From Benincasa hispida (lineage: Eukaryota > Streptophyta > Magnoliopsida > Cucurbitales > Cucurbitaceae), in contig NC_052350.1 of the NCBI RefSeq assembly GCF_009727055.1, forward strand, positions 124,210 through 188,209: a stretch of 64,000 bases of DNA, in the 5' to 3' direction. Below the pieces are notes generated by a model. It had not been told where the DNA came from. It was given only the letters and a program-made list of their open reading frames with translations, and did not search any database. The translations under genes and the position numbers were made by a program. Positions 49,014-60,463 of the stretch are shown in pieces; the stretch's first letter is position 1; the number at the start of each line of letters is the position of its first letter.

Positions 49014-49905
49014 CTAGGCGCCCTAATTTAGATTTATCAAGTTATTTAATAGATTTTACAAGCATGGTTGGGAATTTGTGATACTCTTTAGTTTACATGA
49101 ATGTCACGTCAAGTTTGAGCATGGTTGAATATATATGATATGTTATGAATTGTATTGTAAGTTTACTCATGAGATTTATGTATATGATGCATGATTTGAC
49201 CAGTAGGGGCGATTTACCATCTCGCCTCGAAGCATGTTTTATATCAAAGGACTGATGGGTCCAGTTTCATATTTTGACGATGCGCCATCAGGCCACTAGA
49301 CATATGTGAACCAAAAATTCATATTCATGTTTCTTTTCCCATGTTTGACGGTGTGCCATTAGGCCATTAGACATGCGAGTTAAGGCGAGATAGGTTATCC
49401 CCTTTGTTTGTCATTCTGAAACAGTTACAATTTGCCTGACCTACTAGCCCAAGCATTCACTGCATGTGAATGCATAGCCTGATTCCAGTAATGGGATCAT
49501 TTACTAAGTATTTTATACTCATCCTTTATGTTTACATGTTTTTTAGGTAAGGGCAAGGATACTCGGATGACTGATAAAAGAAATGTGTGACTGTGCCAAT
49601 GGGACCAGGGAATGCTTCTGCATTTGAGTTCACATGTCTTTATCATGTTTTACCGTTTTCTTTTCATGCACTTGTTTTTGACAAAATTTAGGTGTTATGG
49701 ATTTTCATTTTTGGTTAATTTTCTTTTTTCTAAAAAATTTGTGTTTTAGGGATACACCAAATTAAACGGTATGAAATTTTGAGATGAAATTTTGTTAAAA
49801 TTCTTTATTTAGTGAAATAGTTTTTTTTTTCTTATTTTCATGTAATTATTTATGCATATACGTACTAACGGTCCTATGTGATGTCTTAGAAAGTCGGGTT
49901 ACATC
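49014..49905 (+). repeat. Probable relic of another LTR or non-coding repeat
   Basis: No coding features. It has an internal near-repeat, gacgatgcgccatcaggcc (about 49278) and gacggtgtgccattaggcc (about 49348), and a terminus-like segment at about 49860-49904. The general look (low GC, internal repeats, gaatgcatagcctgattcc) recalls gypsy LTRs I have seen in cucurbits, which is memory only. It could also be an unrelated intergenic repeat. Confidence 0.35.
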
Positions 49906-49970
49906 TTTAAAGGCAACTGAGTTGGGCTCATGTCAGCATGTACAAATTCATATTTGTAATAAACAATTGA

Positions 49971-51047
49971 CTAGATTATACAAAATGTCTTTGAACTTTG
50001 TACTTTGTGTAAAAAATACCCCTAGATTTTCAAAAGTTTTAACAATACTCTTAAACTTTCAAAAACTGTTTAAAAGTACCATTACCATAAGTTTTGGATG
50101 GAAACTTATGGTGTTCTGTTTAAAACATACTCTCAAACTTTCAAAAAAATTTCAATTGTATAAATACCTATAAACTTTTAAAAGTTGTATTAGTACCCTT
50201 ACTTTAAAAACAAAAAGAAAAAGAAAAAGAAAAAGAAAAAAAAGAAGAAGAAGAAGAAGTTAAAAATGCTCTTATCACTCATCTATACTTCCCTTCTCAC
50301 TCTTCGACTGTTTAACCTTTTGTTTATCTCAATAAAAAAAAAAATTGCCTCATTTAGTTAAGGTATATAGATTATAACAAAAAAAAAGAGAATAATGGAA
50401 ACACCAAGGAGATCTTAGGACTTTATAGTTTAACTTAAAGTTATGGTTGGAGTGCATGTTAATAGCCAAATACGTTCTTTTTGTATTTGGTTATTCATAG
50501 TTTTGGTAAGTTTGGAGATTTTTATTTTTGGAGTTTTACGGGATTTTATAGTTTAACTTAAAGTTATGGTTTATATTTTGTTGTGACAAAATTGGTGTAA
50601 GAATTTAGACAAATGAGAGAAAAATGAGAGTCTCTATATATGAAAAAAATGATATCTATAAAATTTGTTTTAAACTTGGTTCTTTTCAAACTCCACACAA
50701 CTTTAAACAAATTGATCATTATACTAACAGTCAAACCATTTATAAACCTTTTTTTTTTTTTTTTTTTGCAAGATAGAGAGTGTTAATGCAATTTCTAAAA
50801 GTTCAAGGGTATTTGAAATGAGTATTAACGATTTGTGTTCATATACTAACAGAGTGTTTTTTTAAACTTTTTTGAAAGTTCAAGGGTATTTTTGAAACAA
50901 AACACCAACGATTTCCATCCAAAGTTAATGACAATAATACTTTTGAACAGTTTTTGAAAATTTAAAGGTATTTTTGATACTTTTGAAAATTCAATGATAT
51001 TTTTTATACAAATTACAAAATTCAGGGGTATTTTGTATAATTTAACC
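49971..51047. mobile_element. MULE-type non-autonomous element with long inverted repeats
   Basis: Left arm (49971 to about 50210) and right arm (about 50780-51047) are inverted copies: tagattatacaaaat at the left edge against attttgtataattta at the right. Internal motifs such as aaactttcaaaaactg and cagtttttgaaaattt mirror each other. Flanks taaacaattga (49960-49970) and taaacaattaa (51048-51058) form an 11-bp TSD with one mismatch. A TSD of 9 to 11 bp with long TIRs is typical of Mutator-like elements. It has no ORF of note. Confidence 0.82.
50212..50259. repeat. (AAAAAG)n/(AAG)n low-complexity tract
   Basis: Several aaaaag units followed by six aag units, in the central part of the inverted-repeat element. 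Confidence 0.95.
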
Positions 51048-51058
51048 TAAACAATTAA

Positions 51059-51540
51059 ACATATTTTACCATTTAACTTGTTTCTTTCCATAACTTCTAC
51101 CACTGTATTGTTCGGAACCAAAATTATGTACATATTTTTTCATTTTTCTGAAATAACGGAGAGGGATCAATTTTTCAATCCAAAGAAATGTAATGCATGT
51201 ATTTTATCTTCGAAGACATGGGATAAATTTATAAAAAGAAAGGAAACAATTTTTAAGATCCTGACACCCGACTAATGCCACATTTTGAATCAAGAAACAA
51301 TTAAATATGTTTTATTATCTTCACACAAAAATTATTTAGGAAACAACTAACACTCAATATAAGATTATTTCAAGCGAGGCACGTTTGATTTTGAAATTAC
51401 TAGGATTGAATTACTTAAAATAAAATTGCACTTTATACTAATTTTCTTGGGTTCACTAGATTTTCAGGGTTGAATATTATTTTAATTAGGTAAAAGGGGT
51501 ACTTTTCAACTAATTTAGTTAAATGGGGTTGTTCTTTTAT
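51059..51540. other. Unassigned AT-rich sequence
   Basis: No recognisable gene or repeat. The short frame 51078-51275 has no family features. Confidence 0.5.
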
Positions 51541-51548
51541 CTTTATCC

Positions 51549-51574
51549 GAATGCGTCTCTTAAAAGACGTATTC
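51549..51574. repeat. Inverted repeat 1 (GAATGCGTCT type)
   Basis: gaatgcgtctctt against aaaagacgtattc: 11 of 13 arm positions pair, with no spacer. Confidence 0.85.
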
Positions 51575-51623
51575 TGGATTATTCTATTATTTTTTCAATT
51601 CATTAAAAAAAAAAAAAAAGTAT

Positions 51624-51650
51624 GAATGCATCTGTTGAACAGATGCATTC
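51624..51650. repeat. Inverted repeat 2 (GAATGCATCT type)
   Basis: Arms gaatgcatctgtt and aacagatgcattc are perfectly complementary around one central g. It shares the pattern gaatgcRtct with the repeat 50 bp upstream and is preceded by a run of 15 A. Confidence 0.92.
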
Positions 51651-52489
51651 AGACCGGCTGACCATACCTCACTGACTGTTCCACTTTTGTCTTCTTCCCC
51701 TTCATTTCCAACTTAAAACCCTAAACAAACTTCATTTCTTCATTTCCCTCCTTTACAAACAACAAACACCCGAACCCTATCTTCTTCCCTTCATTTCTTC
51801 ACCTTCTTCCTTTATTTTAAAATACCGATCATCTTTTGCCTTCATTTTCAAATACCCAATAATCAAACTTCCATCTTCATATTTTCTCCCCATATTTTCT
51901 TCCCATTTCAAATTTAACGACCATCGCAATTTCCACCTTCACATTATTAATTTGTTTCAGTGTAGTGTTTTATTCGGTAAGTTGATATATTTTTGTTATT
52001 TAACAAAAAAATAAGTTTTTGATCATCTTTACTGATTTTTTTAATTTTTATTTTGTTTACAGTGGATATTATATTGAAGAAAAGTACTACAAACCATCAT
52101 TCAAAGTTTTTTTTTTGGCAAGGTGCAATATTTCTCTTTTAATAAGTTGATATATTTTTTTATAGTGGGTTAATTTCTTTCGTATTGATTCTCATAATTC
52201 TTTTATATTGGTTTAATCTCATGGATTTTCATAAGGGAGAATTATATGTGATTAACATTGTATTACATATGTTTAGGTTAACTATAAATAGGTTATTAGA
52301 CTTCTAAATGATTCTAGATTTTTAAAAAAAAAAAAAATCACTAATTCAATGACCTAATAAATTCAAAATCAAATGTAATAACGGGTTAATTGAAAAAATA
52401 AGGTACTTTACAAAGATAATTAGACAAAAAGACACTTTTAAAACTATTTAGATAAATAGAGCATAATAAAAAGCGAAAAATTTCTCCCA

Positions 52490-55237
52490 ATGTCTATCTA
52501 TGGTACCTCAGACTTGGTCACATTAATCTCAATAGGATTGAGAGATTGATAAAAACGGTCATCTAAATCAGTTAGAAGACAGTTCCCTGCCTCCATATGA
52601 ATCATGTTTTGAGGGAAAAAATGACGAAAATATTTTTTTCTGACAAAGGTCTTCGTGCCAAAGAACCTCTTGAACTTATACATTTAGACCTTTGTAGTCC
52701 GATGAATCTTAAAGCTCAAGGAGGATATAAGTACTTCATCAGTTTTATTGACGATTACTCTTGATATGGCTATATTTACTTAATCAATCACAAGTCTGAA
52801 ACTCTTGAAAAGTTCAAAGAATTTAAGGCTGAAACTGAAAATTAGTTAAGTAAATAAATTAAAACACTTCGATCTGATCGAGGTGGTGAGTATATGGATT
52901 TGCAATTCCAGAACTATCTAGTAGATCATGGAATTCAATCCCAACTCACAACACCTGAAACATTACAATAAAACGGTGTTGCAGAAAGAAGAAATTGAAC
53001 CTTGTTGGACATGGTTCGGTCAATGATGAGTTATGCTCAATTACTTCAATCATTTTGGGGATATGCAGTACAGACTGCAGTTTATATTCTAAACGTTATT
53101 CCATCCAAAAGTGTTTCAGAAACATCATATCAATTGTGGAAAGGATGCAAAACAAGTTTACATCATTTCTGCATTTGGGGTTGTCCAGCACACGTGTTGA
53201 TACAGAATCCTAAAAAATTGGAAACACGTTCGAAATTATGCCTATTTGTAGGATATCCCATGGAAACAAAAGGAGGGTACTTTTATGATCCCCAAGAAGA
53301 TAAAGTGTTAGTATCGGCAAATGAAACTTTCTTGGAAGAGGATCATATAAAAAACCATCTACTTCGCAGTAAACTAATATCGCAAGAACTGTCTAAAGAT
53401 ACTACAGAAAAATCAACAACGGTTGTTGTCCCATTATGTCCATTCCAAGAGTTAGGAATGCCTCGTCGTAGTGGGAGGGTTATTCAACAACCTAAACGCT
53501 ACATGGGTTTAACAGAAACTCAAAACATCATACAAGATGATGGTTTAGAGGATCCATTAACATTTAAGAAGGCAATGGAAGATGTTGACAGGGAACAATG
53601 GATAAAAGCCATGGACGATGAAATAGAGTCTATGTACTTCAACTCAGTCTGGGAACTTGTACAACAACCACAAAGTGTTACACCTATAGGTTGTAAGTGG
53701 ATCTACATGAGAAAACGAGACCAAACTGGCAAGGTACAGAGCTATAAAGCCAGGCTCGTGGCAAAAGGTTTTACTCAAAGAGAATGAGTTGATTATGAAG
53801 AAACTTTTTCTCCTGTTGCCATGATTAAATCAATAAGAATACTTCTTGTCATTGCCATATATTATGACTATGAAATATGGCAAATGGATGTTAAGACAAC
53901 TTTTCTGAATGGCTATCTCGATGAAAGTATTTTTATGTCTTAACCAGAGGGGTTCATCGAAACAGGACAGGAACAGAAAGTCTGTAAGCTTAATCATTCT
54001 ATTTATGGATTGAAACAAACGTCCAAATCCTGGAATATAAGATTTGATACTGCGATCAAATCTTATGGCTTTGAACAGAACGTTGACGAACCTTGTGTAT
54101 ACAAGAAGATAGTCAATAAAATTGTAGAATTCTTAGTTCTGTACGTTGATGATATCTTGCTCATTGGGAATGAGACATGCTTTCTTGATAACATAAAGAG
54201 ATGGTTAGCATCACAGTTCCAAATGAAAGATTTGGGTGATGCTCAGTATGTTTTAGGAATACAAATCTTTCGAGACCGAAAGAATAGAACATTAGCACTG
54301 TCTCAACCATCTTATATTGACAAGATATTTTCAAGGTATAATATACAAAATTCCAAGAAAGGTTTATTACCTTTCAGGCATGGGATTCATTTGTCGAAGG
54401 AACAATGTCCTAAAACACCACAGAAGGTTGAAGAAATGAACAGAATTCCATATGCTTCTACAGTTGGGAGTTTGATGTACGCTATGTTGTGTACATGCCC
54501 CGACATATGTTTTGCAGTTGGAATCGTCAGCAGGTTCTAATCTAATCCTGGACACGGTCATTGGACCGCTGTCAAACATATCCTCAAGTATCTTAGGAGA
54601 ATGAGGGACTATATGCTTGTGTATGCATCTAAGGATTTGATCCTTACGGGATACACTGATTCTGATTTTCAGACTGACGTAGATTTCAGGAAATCTACTT
54701 CAGGATCAGTTTTCACTCTTAACGGATGAGATATAATTTGGAGAAGCATCAAGCAAAGTTGTATCGCTGCCCCACCATGGAAGCGGAATACATGGCTACA
54801 TAAGAAGCTGCTAAGGAAGCAGTATGGCTACGCAAATTCTTAGTTGATTTGGAAGTCGTTCTAAATATGCACCTGCCTATCACACTGTATTGTGACAACA
54901 GTGGTGCAGTTGCTAACTCAAAGAAACCCAGGAATCTTAAACGTGAAAAACACATTGAACGAAAGTACCATCTCATTCGGGAGATCGTACACAGAGGAAA
55001 TGTGCTCCTCACAAAGATAGCCTCTGAAGACAACCTTGCTGATCCATTCACCAAGGCCCTCTTGGCTAAATTTTTCGAGGGCCACCTAGTTGGACTAGAA
55101 CTTCGAGTAGTGTAATCTAGGGCAAGTGGGAGAATGTCTATGGTATTGTAGATGCCCTAGTTTATTGTATTTTTTCCATTATGTATCTCAACATTATATT
55201 GTATATTCTCACTGGAGTTTTAGTCCAAGTGGGAGAT
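52490..55237 (+). pseudogene. C5 copia pol: integrase, RT, RNase H (5' truncated)
   Basis: Starts abruptly within GAG-pre-integrase (LGHINLNRIERLI) with no gag, leader or 5' LTR. The integrase core has D in IHLDLCSPM and LRSDRGGEY and the catalytic Glu in NGVAERRN. The open frame 53002-53787 runs through the integrase tail (WGYAVQTAVYILN, LFVGYPMETKGGYFYD) into RT. RT catalytic YVDD is intact at 54142-54153. 54849-55115 is the RNase H end (ITLYCDNSGAVANS, ADPFTKALLAKFFEGHL). At least eight stops and a 2-base loss near 54770 inactivate it. It is more conserved than C1 or C2, so perhaps younger. Confidence 0.92.
55226..55237 (+). promoter_or_regulatory. C5 polypurine tract
   Basis: caagtgggagat, immediately before TGTTGGGAATGAT. 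A second polypurine-like copy, ggcaagtgggagaa, lies ~100 bp upstream at about 55121-55134. Confidence 0.82.
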
Positions 55238-56690
55238 TGTTGGGAATGATCTAGAACTCGCAATTCGTGTTAAACATTTTATTTTATCAATAACAATGAA
55301 TTTTTTATTTTGCATCTTATTATGAAAATTCAATAAACGCATCTTTGGCTATATTCTGAATGCTATAACTTTATGTAGTGACATAAATAGGATCAAGTTG
55401 ACAGTATATAGCTTAAATGGTCTAATAAGTATATGGATGAAATTGGGTATCTCATCCTGGAAACATTATTGGATGCGGCCCACTCTGTAGTTGTTACAAG
55501 AAGTTGTAAGGTGCTACAAACGATGTGATCCACAAATCGTTCATGTTGAGACATGAGAGTGGGGGCATCCTATGCAATGAGTTTGCATATAGACTAGACC
55601 ACGAAAATAGTCACTTTTCTTTATAACGACCGTTTACTGTTAAAACTGACTATTTCATTTATTATATAACCTAGGTTAATTCGATCTTAATCCTGAGCTA
55701 GCTATGAACTCTTGTTTGTTCAGGATTATCCTTTGATCGAAAAACGGTGAGAGTAGTCCAACAGCACTTCTCAATAAGCTTACCATTTTAGGGATAAGAC
55801 CAGATGAATAGCTGGGGATATAGTTTTACAAGATGGAATTCACTTCTACCTTATTTAAGGTTAGCAGATAGGTTCTTCTCTTAAAAACTGACTCTAGGTC
55901 TTGAATAAATGGGGCGTCGCTTTCTCATGATAGAGAAAGGATATGATTCATAGAGATTATGAATCAGAATTGTTCATTAGAGGATCAGTAGGAACTTAAT
56001 GAACAAGATGTAGTCACAGGGGTAAAACGGTATTTTTCACCTAGCTGTGATTACGAACAACCTGTAAAGGATCGACCTACTGATTATGGTTATTAAGTGG
56101 ACATATATCTATAATGAGGAGAGTTCAACTATGGGCTATAATGGAGTGTCCCATTAGTTAACGAATAGGGGTTAGATCGAACTAATGAGTTTAGCCGATT
56201 AATCTCGAATCATTGGAGCCCATGATCTGTAGGTCCGCGACGTCCCCCTACTAGCTCGTAAATGGATAAGCTTTAGAGTAGCTTAAGAAATTAATTTGAA
56301 ACGTTCAAATTAAACGGAACACAAGAAACTACATTTAAATATGATTTAAATATATGAAGATGATTATTGTGCAAAAAATAATTTAATATTTGATATTGAA
56401 TTAATTAATATTTTAAATAAAATTTTGAAATTAATTTAAGAAAATCATTTTTGAATTAAGATGGTTTTAAATCATTTTATGTTTTAAAAAGAAAAAACAC
56501 AAAATGGAAAATGAATTTTCTCAATTACCTTCATCTTTATACTCACACAAAAGCCATTATCCTCTCTACTTTGATTCTCTAACCAAGTGCTGCAAGCCAT
56601 GCACTCCATCTCTTTGCATGTTCATCTACTATATATAAAGAAGATTGGAGTTGTTGGAGAAAAGGATGAATGCAGAATTTTGAGAGAAAA
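55238..56690 (+). repeat. C5 3' LTR
   Basis: Starts TGTTGGGAATGATC. It keeps the order of the family LTR blocks (gataaaattgggtatct, gatggaattcact, atggttattaagtgg) but is a distant subfamily. A TATA-like tatataaa lies at 56632-56639, a plausible LTR promoter position. The end near 56690 is uncertain, because no clean CA terminus or TSD was found before MULE coding begins. Confidence 0.72.
56632..56639 (+). promoter_or_regulatory. TATA-like box in C5 LTR
   Basis: ctactatatataaagaag context late in the LTR, where a U3/R boundary is plausible. Position and sequence are the only evidence. Confidence 0.4.
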
Positions 56691-56764
56691 ATAGTCCAAA
56701 ATTAGTGAATTAGAATGCTTATGGATCCTTGACACTTCTGCTGCATGTTATTTAACTCTTTCAT

Positions 56765-58461
56765 GTGGGATGGTGTAAAATATATGGCAATGGATGCACG
56801 TGGAGACTTCGCGTTGTTTGCCGTAAAAAGCACGATAAATTTGAGATTACCCAGTATAATGGGCCTCATTCCTGTGTGTATGCAAGACTGAGTCAAGATA
56901 ACGATCAATTGGACTCAAATCTAATTGCATCTGAGGCAAGCAACATAGTTAAAAAAAATCCGCCAGTTGATGTCAAAACATTACAAGATATTATCTTGAA
57001 AAAGTATGGTTATTCCGTTAGTTACTGGAAAGTGTGGGACGGAAGAAGAAAAGAAATTGTGAAGATATTCGGAGATTGGATCAAATCGTACAATTTGTTG
57101 TCTAGATGGATGAATATCTTATCACGAACTCTAGTACAGTTATCTATTGGAGGCTAAATGAGGTGGATTGTGATGAAAGGATTGTCATGTTCAATAACAT
57201 GTTTTGGTCGTTTGGACCTATTATTGACAGTTTCAAGTATTGCATTTCGCTACTTCAAATTGATGGAATCCATTTGTATGGAAAGTATGAAGGAACATTA
57301 TCAATAGCTACCTCGGGCGATGTAAATAGTCACGCCTATCCAATTGCATACGTTATTGTACCAGAGAAAAATGTTGATTCATGGGGCTGGTTTTTTTTTA
57401 TAAATTTAGGGGATCATGTGGTGCATGGCAGGGAGGGAATGTGTCTAATTTCAATTAGACACAAAGGCATTATATCTATCGTCAGAAACTGTAACAATGG
57501 GTGGGTTGGAGTACACCACAGATTCTGCTTGCGACATGTGGCGAGTAATTTTAACAAGTATAAAAATAGTCTATGGAAGAGTTTGGTGTATAGTGCAAGA
57601 TCAAAATTTCATGTTCGGAAGTTTAATGACTGTATGGCCGAACTTCAAACAACAAACCCTAATAGCAGTGGATACAGTCACATAATGATGGTCATCATTA
57701 TAGATGGCTAACCACGAATGTGGTTGGAAGTAAAAATGTTGTTCTGAAAAGGGCCAAAAAGATACCCATCACTGCACTAGTCCAAGCAACATACTATCGA
57801 ACTATTGCTTATTTTACTGCTTGTTGTGTAGAAATAGAGACTGTTGTTGAATCAGGAGATTATTTCACAAGGTAAATTATTTACATCTTAGTTACCCACG
57901 TTTTTATACTAATTATAGATGTATTCTAAGTAATTGTCGTATTTGTCATAGGTATACGGTAAAGAAAATAACTCGTTGGGAACAACGTTCAACTAAACAT
58001 TCTGTCAACATATTTGACCATTGAACAAGATTTTGTGACGTCACCACCTCAATCAACCCAATAACACTAAGGGTGGAACCACACACCAAATAAAATTAAG
58101 TGGAAGAACATGCACATGCAATAAGTGTCAGAGTTATGGAATCCCCTGTTCTCACGTTATGGCTGCTTGTAAGACCATTGGGGTAGACTACCTTTACTAC
58201 ATTGAAGACCATTACAAAATTCCCACTTATCTGGCATGTTATTCACCCCAATTCGAGCCCATCCCCGATCAAAAATTTTGGCCTAATCCTAACTTTCCCA
58301 CTATTTATCCGGACAAATCACGAGTTAGAAAAGTTGGCAGACCGTGTACTTCTCGAATGCAAACGAGATGGATTAGAGGGAACGTTACAAGACACGGTGC
58401 ACAATTTGCAGAAAAGAAGGGAATAATAGACAAAATTGTCCCAATCGAGCTCGTGATGTGA
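56765..58461 (+). pseudogene. MULE transposase (MuDR-like) remnant
   Basis: 56765-57157 is the end of a MuDR-type DNA-binding domain (GNGCTWRLRV, then FEITQYNGPHSC), followed by a frameshift near 57100. 57106-57711 is the MULE transposase domain, with first Asp in LLQIDGIHLYGKY (57262-57264). The second catalytic Asp position in CLISxRHKGI is Ile (57454-57456), so it looks inactive. WGWFF and HRFCLRHVASNF are also seen. After a splice-like intron (about 57871-57951) comes a SWIM zinc finger (CTCNKCQSYGIPCSHVMAAC, about 58111-58170) and the C-terminal tail to 58461. Stops lie around 58021-58090. Confidence 0.88.
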
Positions 58462-58664
58462 CTTAGTTATTTATATGTAATTGTCCTTATTGATTGTAAC
58501 TTCTTTTACTTATTTATTTGTTGACTCGTTCTTGCAACTTTTCTTGTAACTAGTAACAATGAAGGGTGTATTCCTTGTTAATTGTCATTGTATTTATTGA
58601 TTGTAATCACATTGATTTTTAGTAAATATTTAAGTTAAATTTAATATTGTTTTTATGAGATCAG
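58462..58664 (+). other. AT-rich spacer between transposase and PMD gene
   Basis: T-rich, no ORF. It ends with tttttatgagatcag, which could be a splice acceptor before the ATG at 58665. Confidence 0.5.
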
Positions 58665-60103
58665 ATGGACGAGGATGTTACCACAAGGCCATACAATGAC
58701 TCGGTTTTGTACTTATAGCGTAGCCATAGATCCGAAGCTGTTTAGAAAGACGAGCATATTAATGCTATGCATTGTCAACGACAAGAGGTTGTTATTCGAA
58801 GGCAAGAGGACCTAGGCCCTCGTATATTGAATTATCTACGAGCTTCAGGATTCTACGGAGTCTCTTTTATCAAATTTATACTACTAGACTTTTATCTGAT
58901 AACGACATTAGTGAAACGACGGCGGCAGGAGAAACACATTTTCCACATGTTGCATGGAGAGTGTACGATTACACTTCAAGATGTAGCTATCCAATTTGGA
59001 CTCCCAATTAATGGAAGATCGTTGATCGCGTCACAAAATTATGACTGAGAACAACTTTGTGCCCTTCTTTTAGGCGTAACCACAAATGATGTCGTTCTTA
59101 AGGGAGGTCGTCTTAGTTTGCCATGGTTAGCTGATCAATTCAACAACTTTGCCCATCTACCAGATAATACAGATGAAGAGGAACTTCGACGATATGCTCG
59201 AGCATATATTCTCACATTGATTGGAGGATTGGTATTAACCGACAAATCTAATAGCAAAGTGTACCTGGTGTACCTGGTGTATCTTCCTCTCTTAGTAGAT
59301 TTTGATGTTGCCGAGACATACAGTTGGGGGGTTGGATGTCTTACATGGTTATATAGACAACTATGCAAGAGTGCAGTTATAGATGACAAAGACATTTCAA
59401 GCTCACTTCTACTACTGCAAATTTGGGCATGAGATCGATTTCCTCTTTTAGCGCCTCGACGACTCCATCGATATAAGAACAACTTAAGTGACAGACTACT
59501 TGCAGTACATTACACATATTTACCTCATTATTATTGTGTTCATTATGAAATACTAATAGCTAAAATTTAACTTCTAATTGTTGTAGATGGAATGACAACT
59601 ATTCTGTAATTAGAGCACCGACGCATGTTCTAGTACAGTATAGGTACATACTGGATACGCATGTGCCTAACAAGGTAATATTTTATACATTCATATATCA
59701 TCTATTAATAATGTTTCAATCTTCTAGTTTATTCATATTTTGAACATATGCATGCAAATTATTTGGGAGCCATACAATCATCTCATCCAACTATTGCCAC
59801 CATATTGTCTCGATGGTAATGAGATATGGACATCCAGATGTCCACTCATATGCTTTTTCGTTGTGGAGTGGCATCACTCAGATCGTGTGATGCGTCAATT
59901 GGGATGATGCAACAAATCCCTCAACCTTGCAATACAGATGCCCGACTCCATTCACACGATCTAAGGGGCAGGCATGAGCAAGATTGGATTACATATTTGA
60001 CTCCTCAAACTTCAATCTGGGAAAATCATCAAAATTTGGTTGTTAATAAACCTCTTATTAACAACGATGTAGATACTAGACCTAGATATATTGAATGGTA
60101 GTC
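58665..60103 (+). pseudogene. Plant mobile domain (PMD) gene, MULE-associated
   Basis: Reads as the plant-mobile-domain / aminotransferase-like family (relatives of MAIN/MAIL1). Exon 1 runs from 58665 to about 59500: LGPRILNYLRASGFYGVSF, TLQDVAIQFGLPINGR, ARAYILTLIGGLVLTDKS, GVGCLTWLYRQLC. Exon 2 is about 59586-59671 (WNDNYSVIRAPTHVLVQYR), and exon 3 about 59755-60103 (DGNEIWTSRCPLICFFVVEW, HHSDRVMRQLGM, QDWITYLTP). Introns have GT/AG borders. Premature stops occur at about 58718, 58742, 59046 and 59430. It lies 200 bp downstream of the transposase on the same strand, as in MULEs that carry PMD genes. PMD proteins act in silencing or development in Arabidopsis; a transposon role is not established. 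Confidence 0.85.
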
Positions 60104-60463
60104 CGCTGTGAGCTGACGATACATAACGAAAGTAGGAGCATCCTATCACTTGTTGGTATGAGTTTATTATTTTCTAGGATTGTTTGATTTTATTTCTTCA
60201 TTGCATACCAAAATAAATTTTAAAGTCATTAACTTGTTATTCAATTCTTTTTCAGGCCGAGCTTCCAAATTTGACATTATTTGCTAAAAGAGTCTTGCGT
60301 AGACTCACCTCTATATATCAAGTGCTATATTTCGATGGCGATGTTCCAATGGAAGAATAAGGTGATCCCGCAAGACATCGGGATGTTCCTATTCGACCTA
60401 ATATTTGGAATGAATATCCAGCAACCCCACTCGATCATTTTATACATACTTCCATGATGTCCT
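60104..60463 (+). pseudogene. Probable 3' part of PMD gene
   Basis: After an intron-like stretch (gtatgagttt at about 60155 to ttttcag at about 60254) the plus strand reads a last exon-like segment (PNLTLFAKRVLRRLTSIYQ), with a stop at about 60358. It is cut at 60463 by the C4 LTR. No domain is recognised. Confidence 0.5.

Larger units (their letters stand above)
51541..52489 (+). other. 5' region of a degenerate MULE
   Basis: Two related hairpins (51549-51574 and 51624-51650), then a C/T-rich, ATG-poor stretch (51680-51960) like a 5' UTR. Candidate introns follow with splice-like borders (gtaagttgat near 51976 to tttacag near 52061; another from about 52121). Assignment to the MULE whose transposase lies at 56765 onward is an inference from position, with C5 inserted between. 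No terminal inverted repeat was confirmed. Confidence 0.45.

Noticed and set aside
51060..51540. Host gene exon
   Set aside because: Short frames only, no domain, no convincing splice structure.
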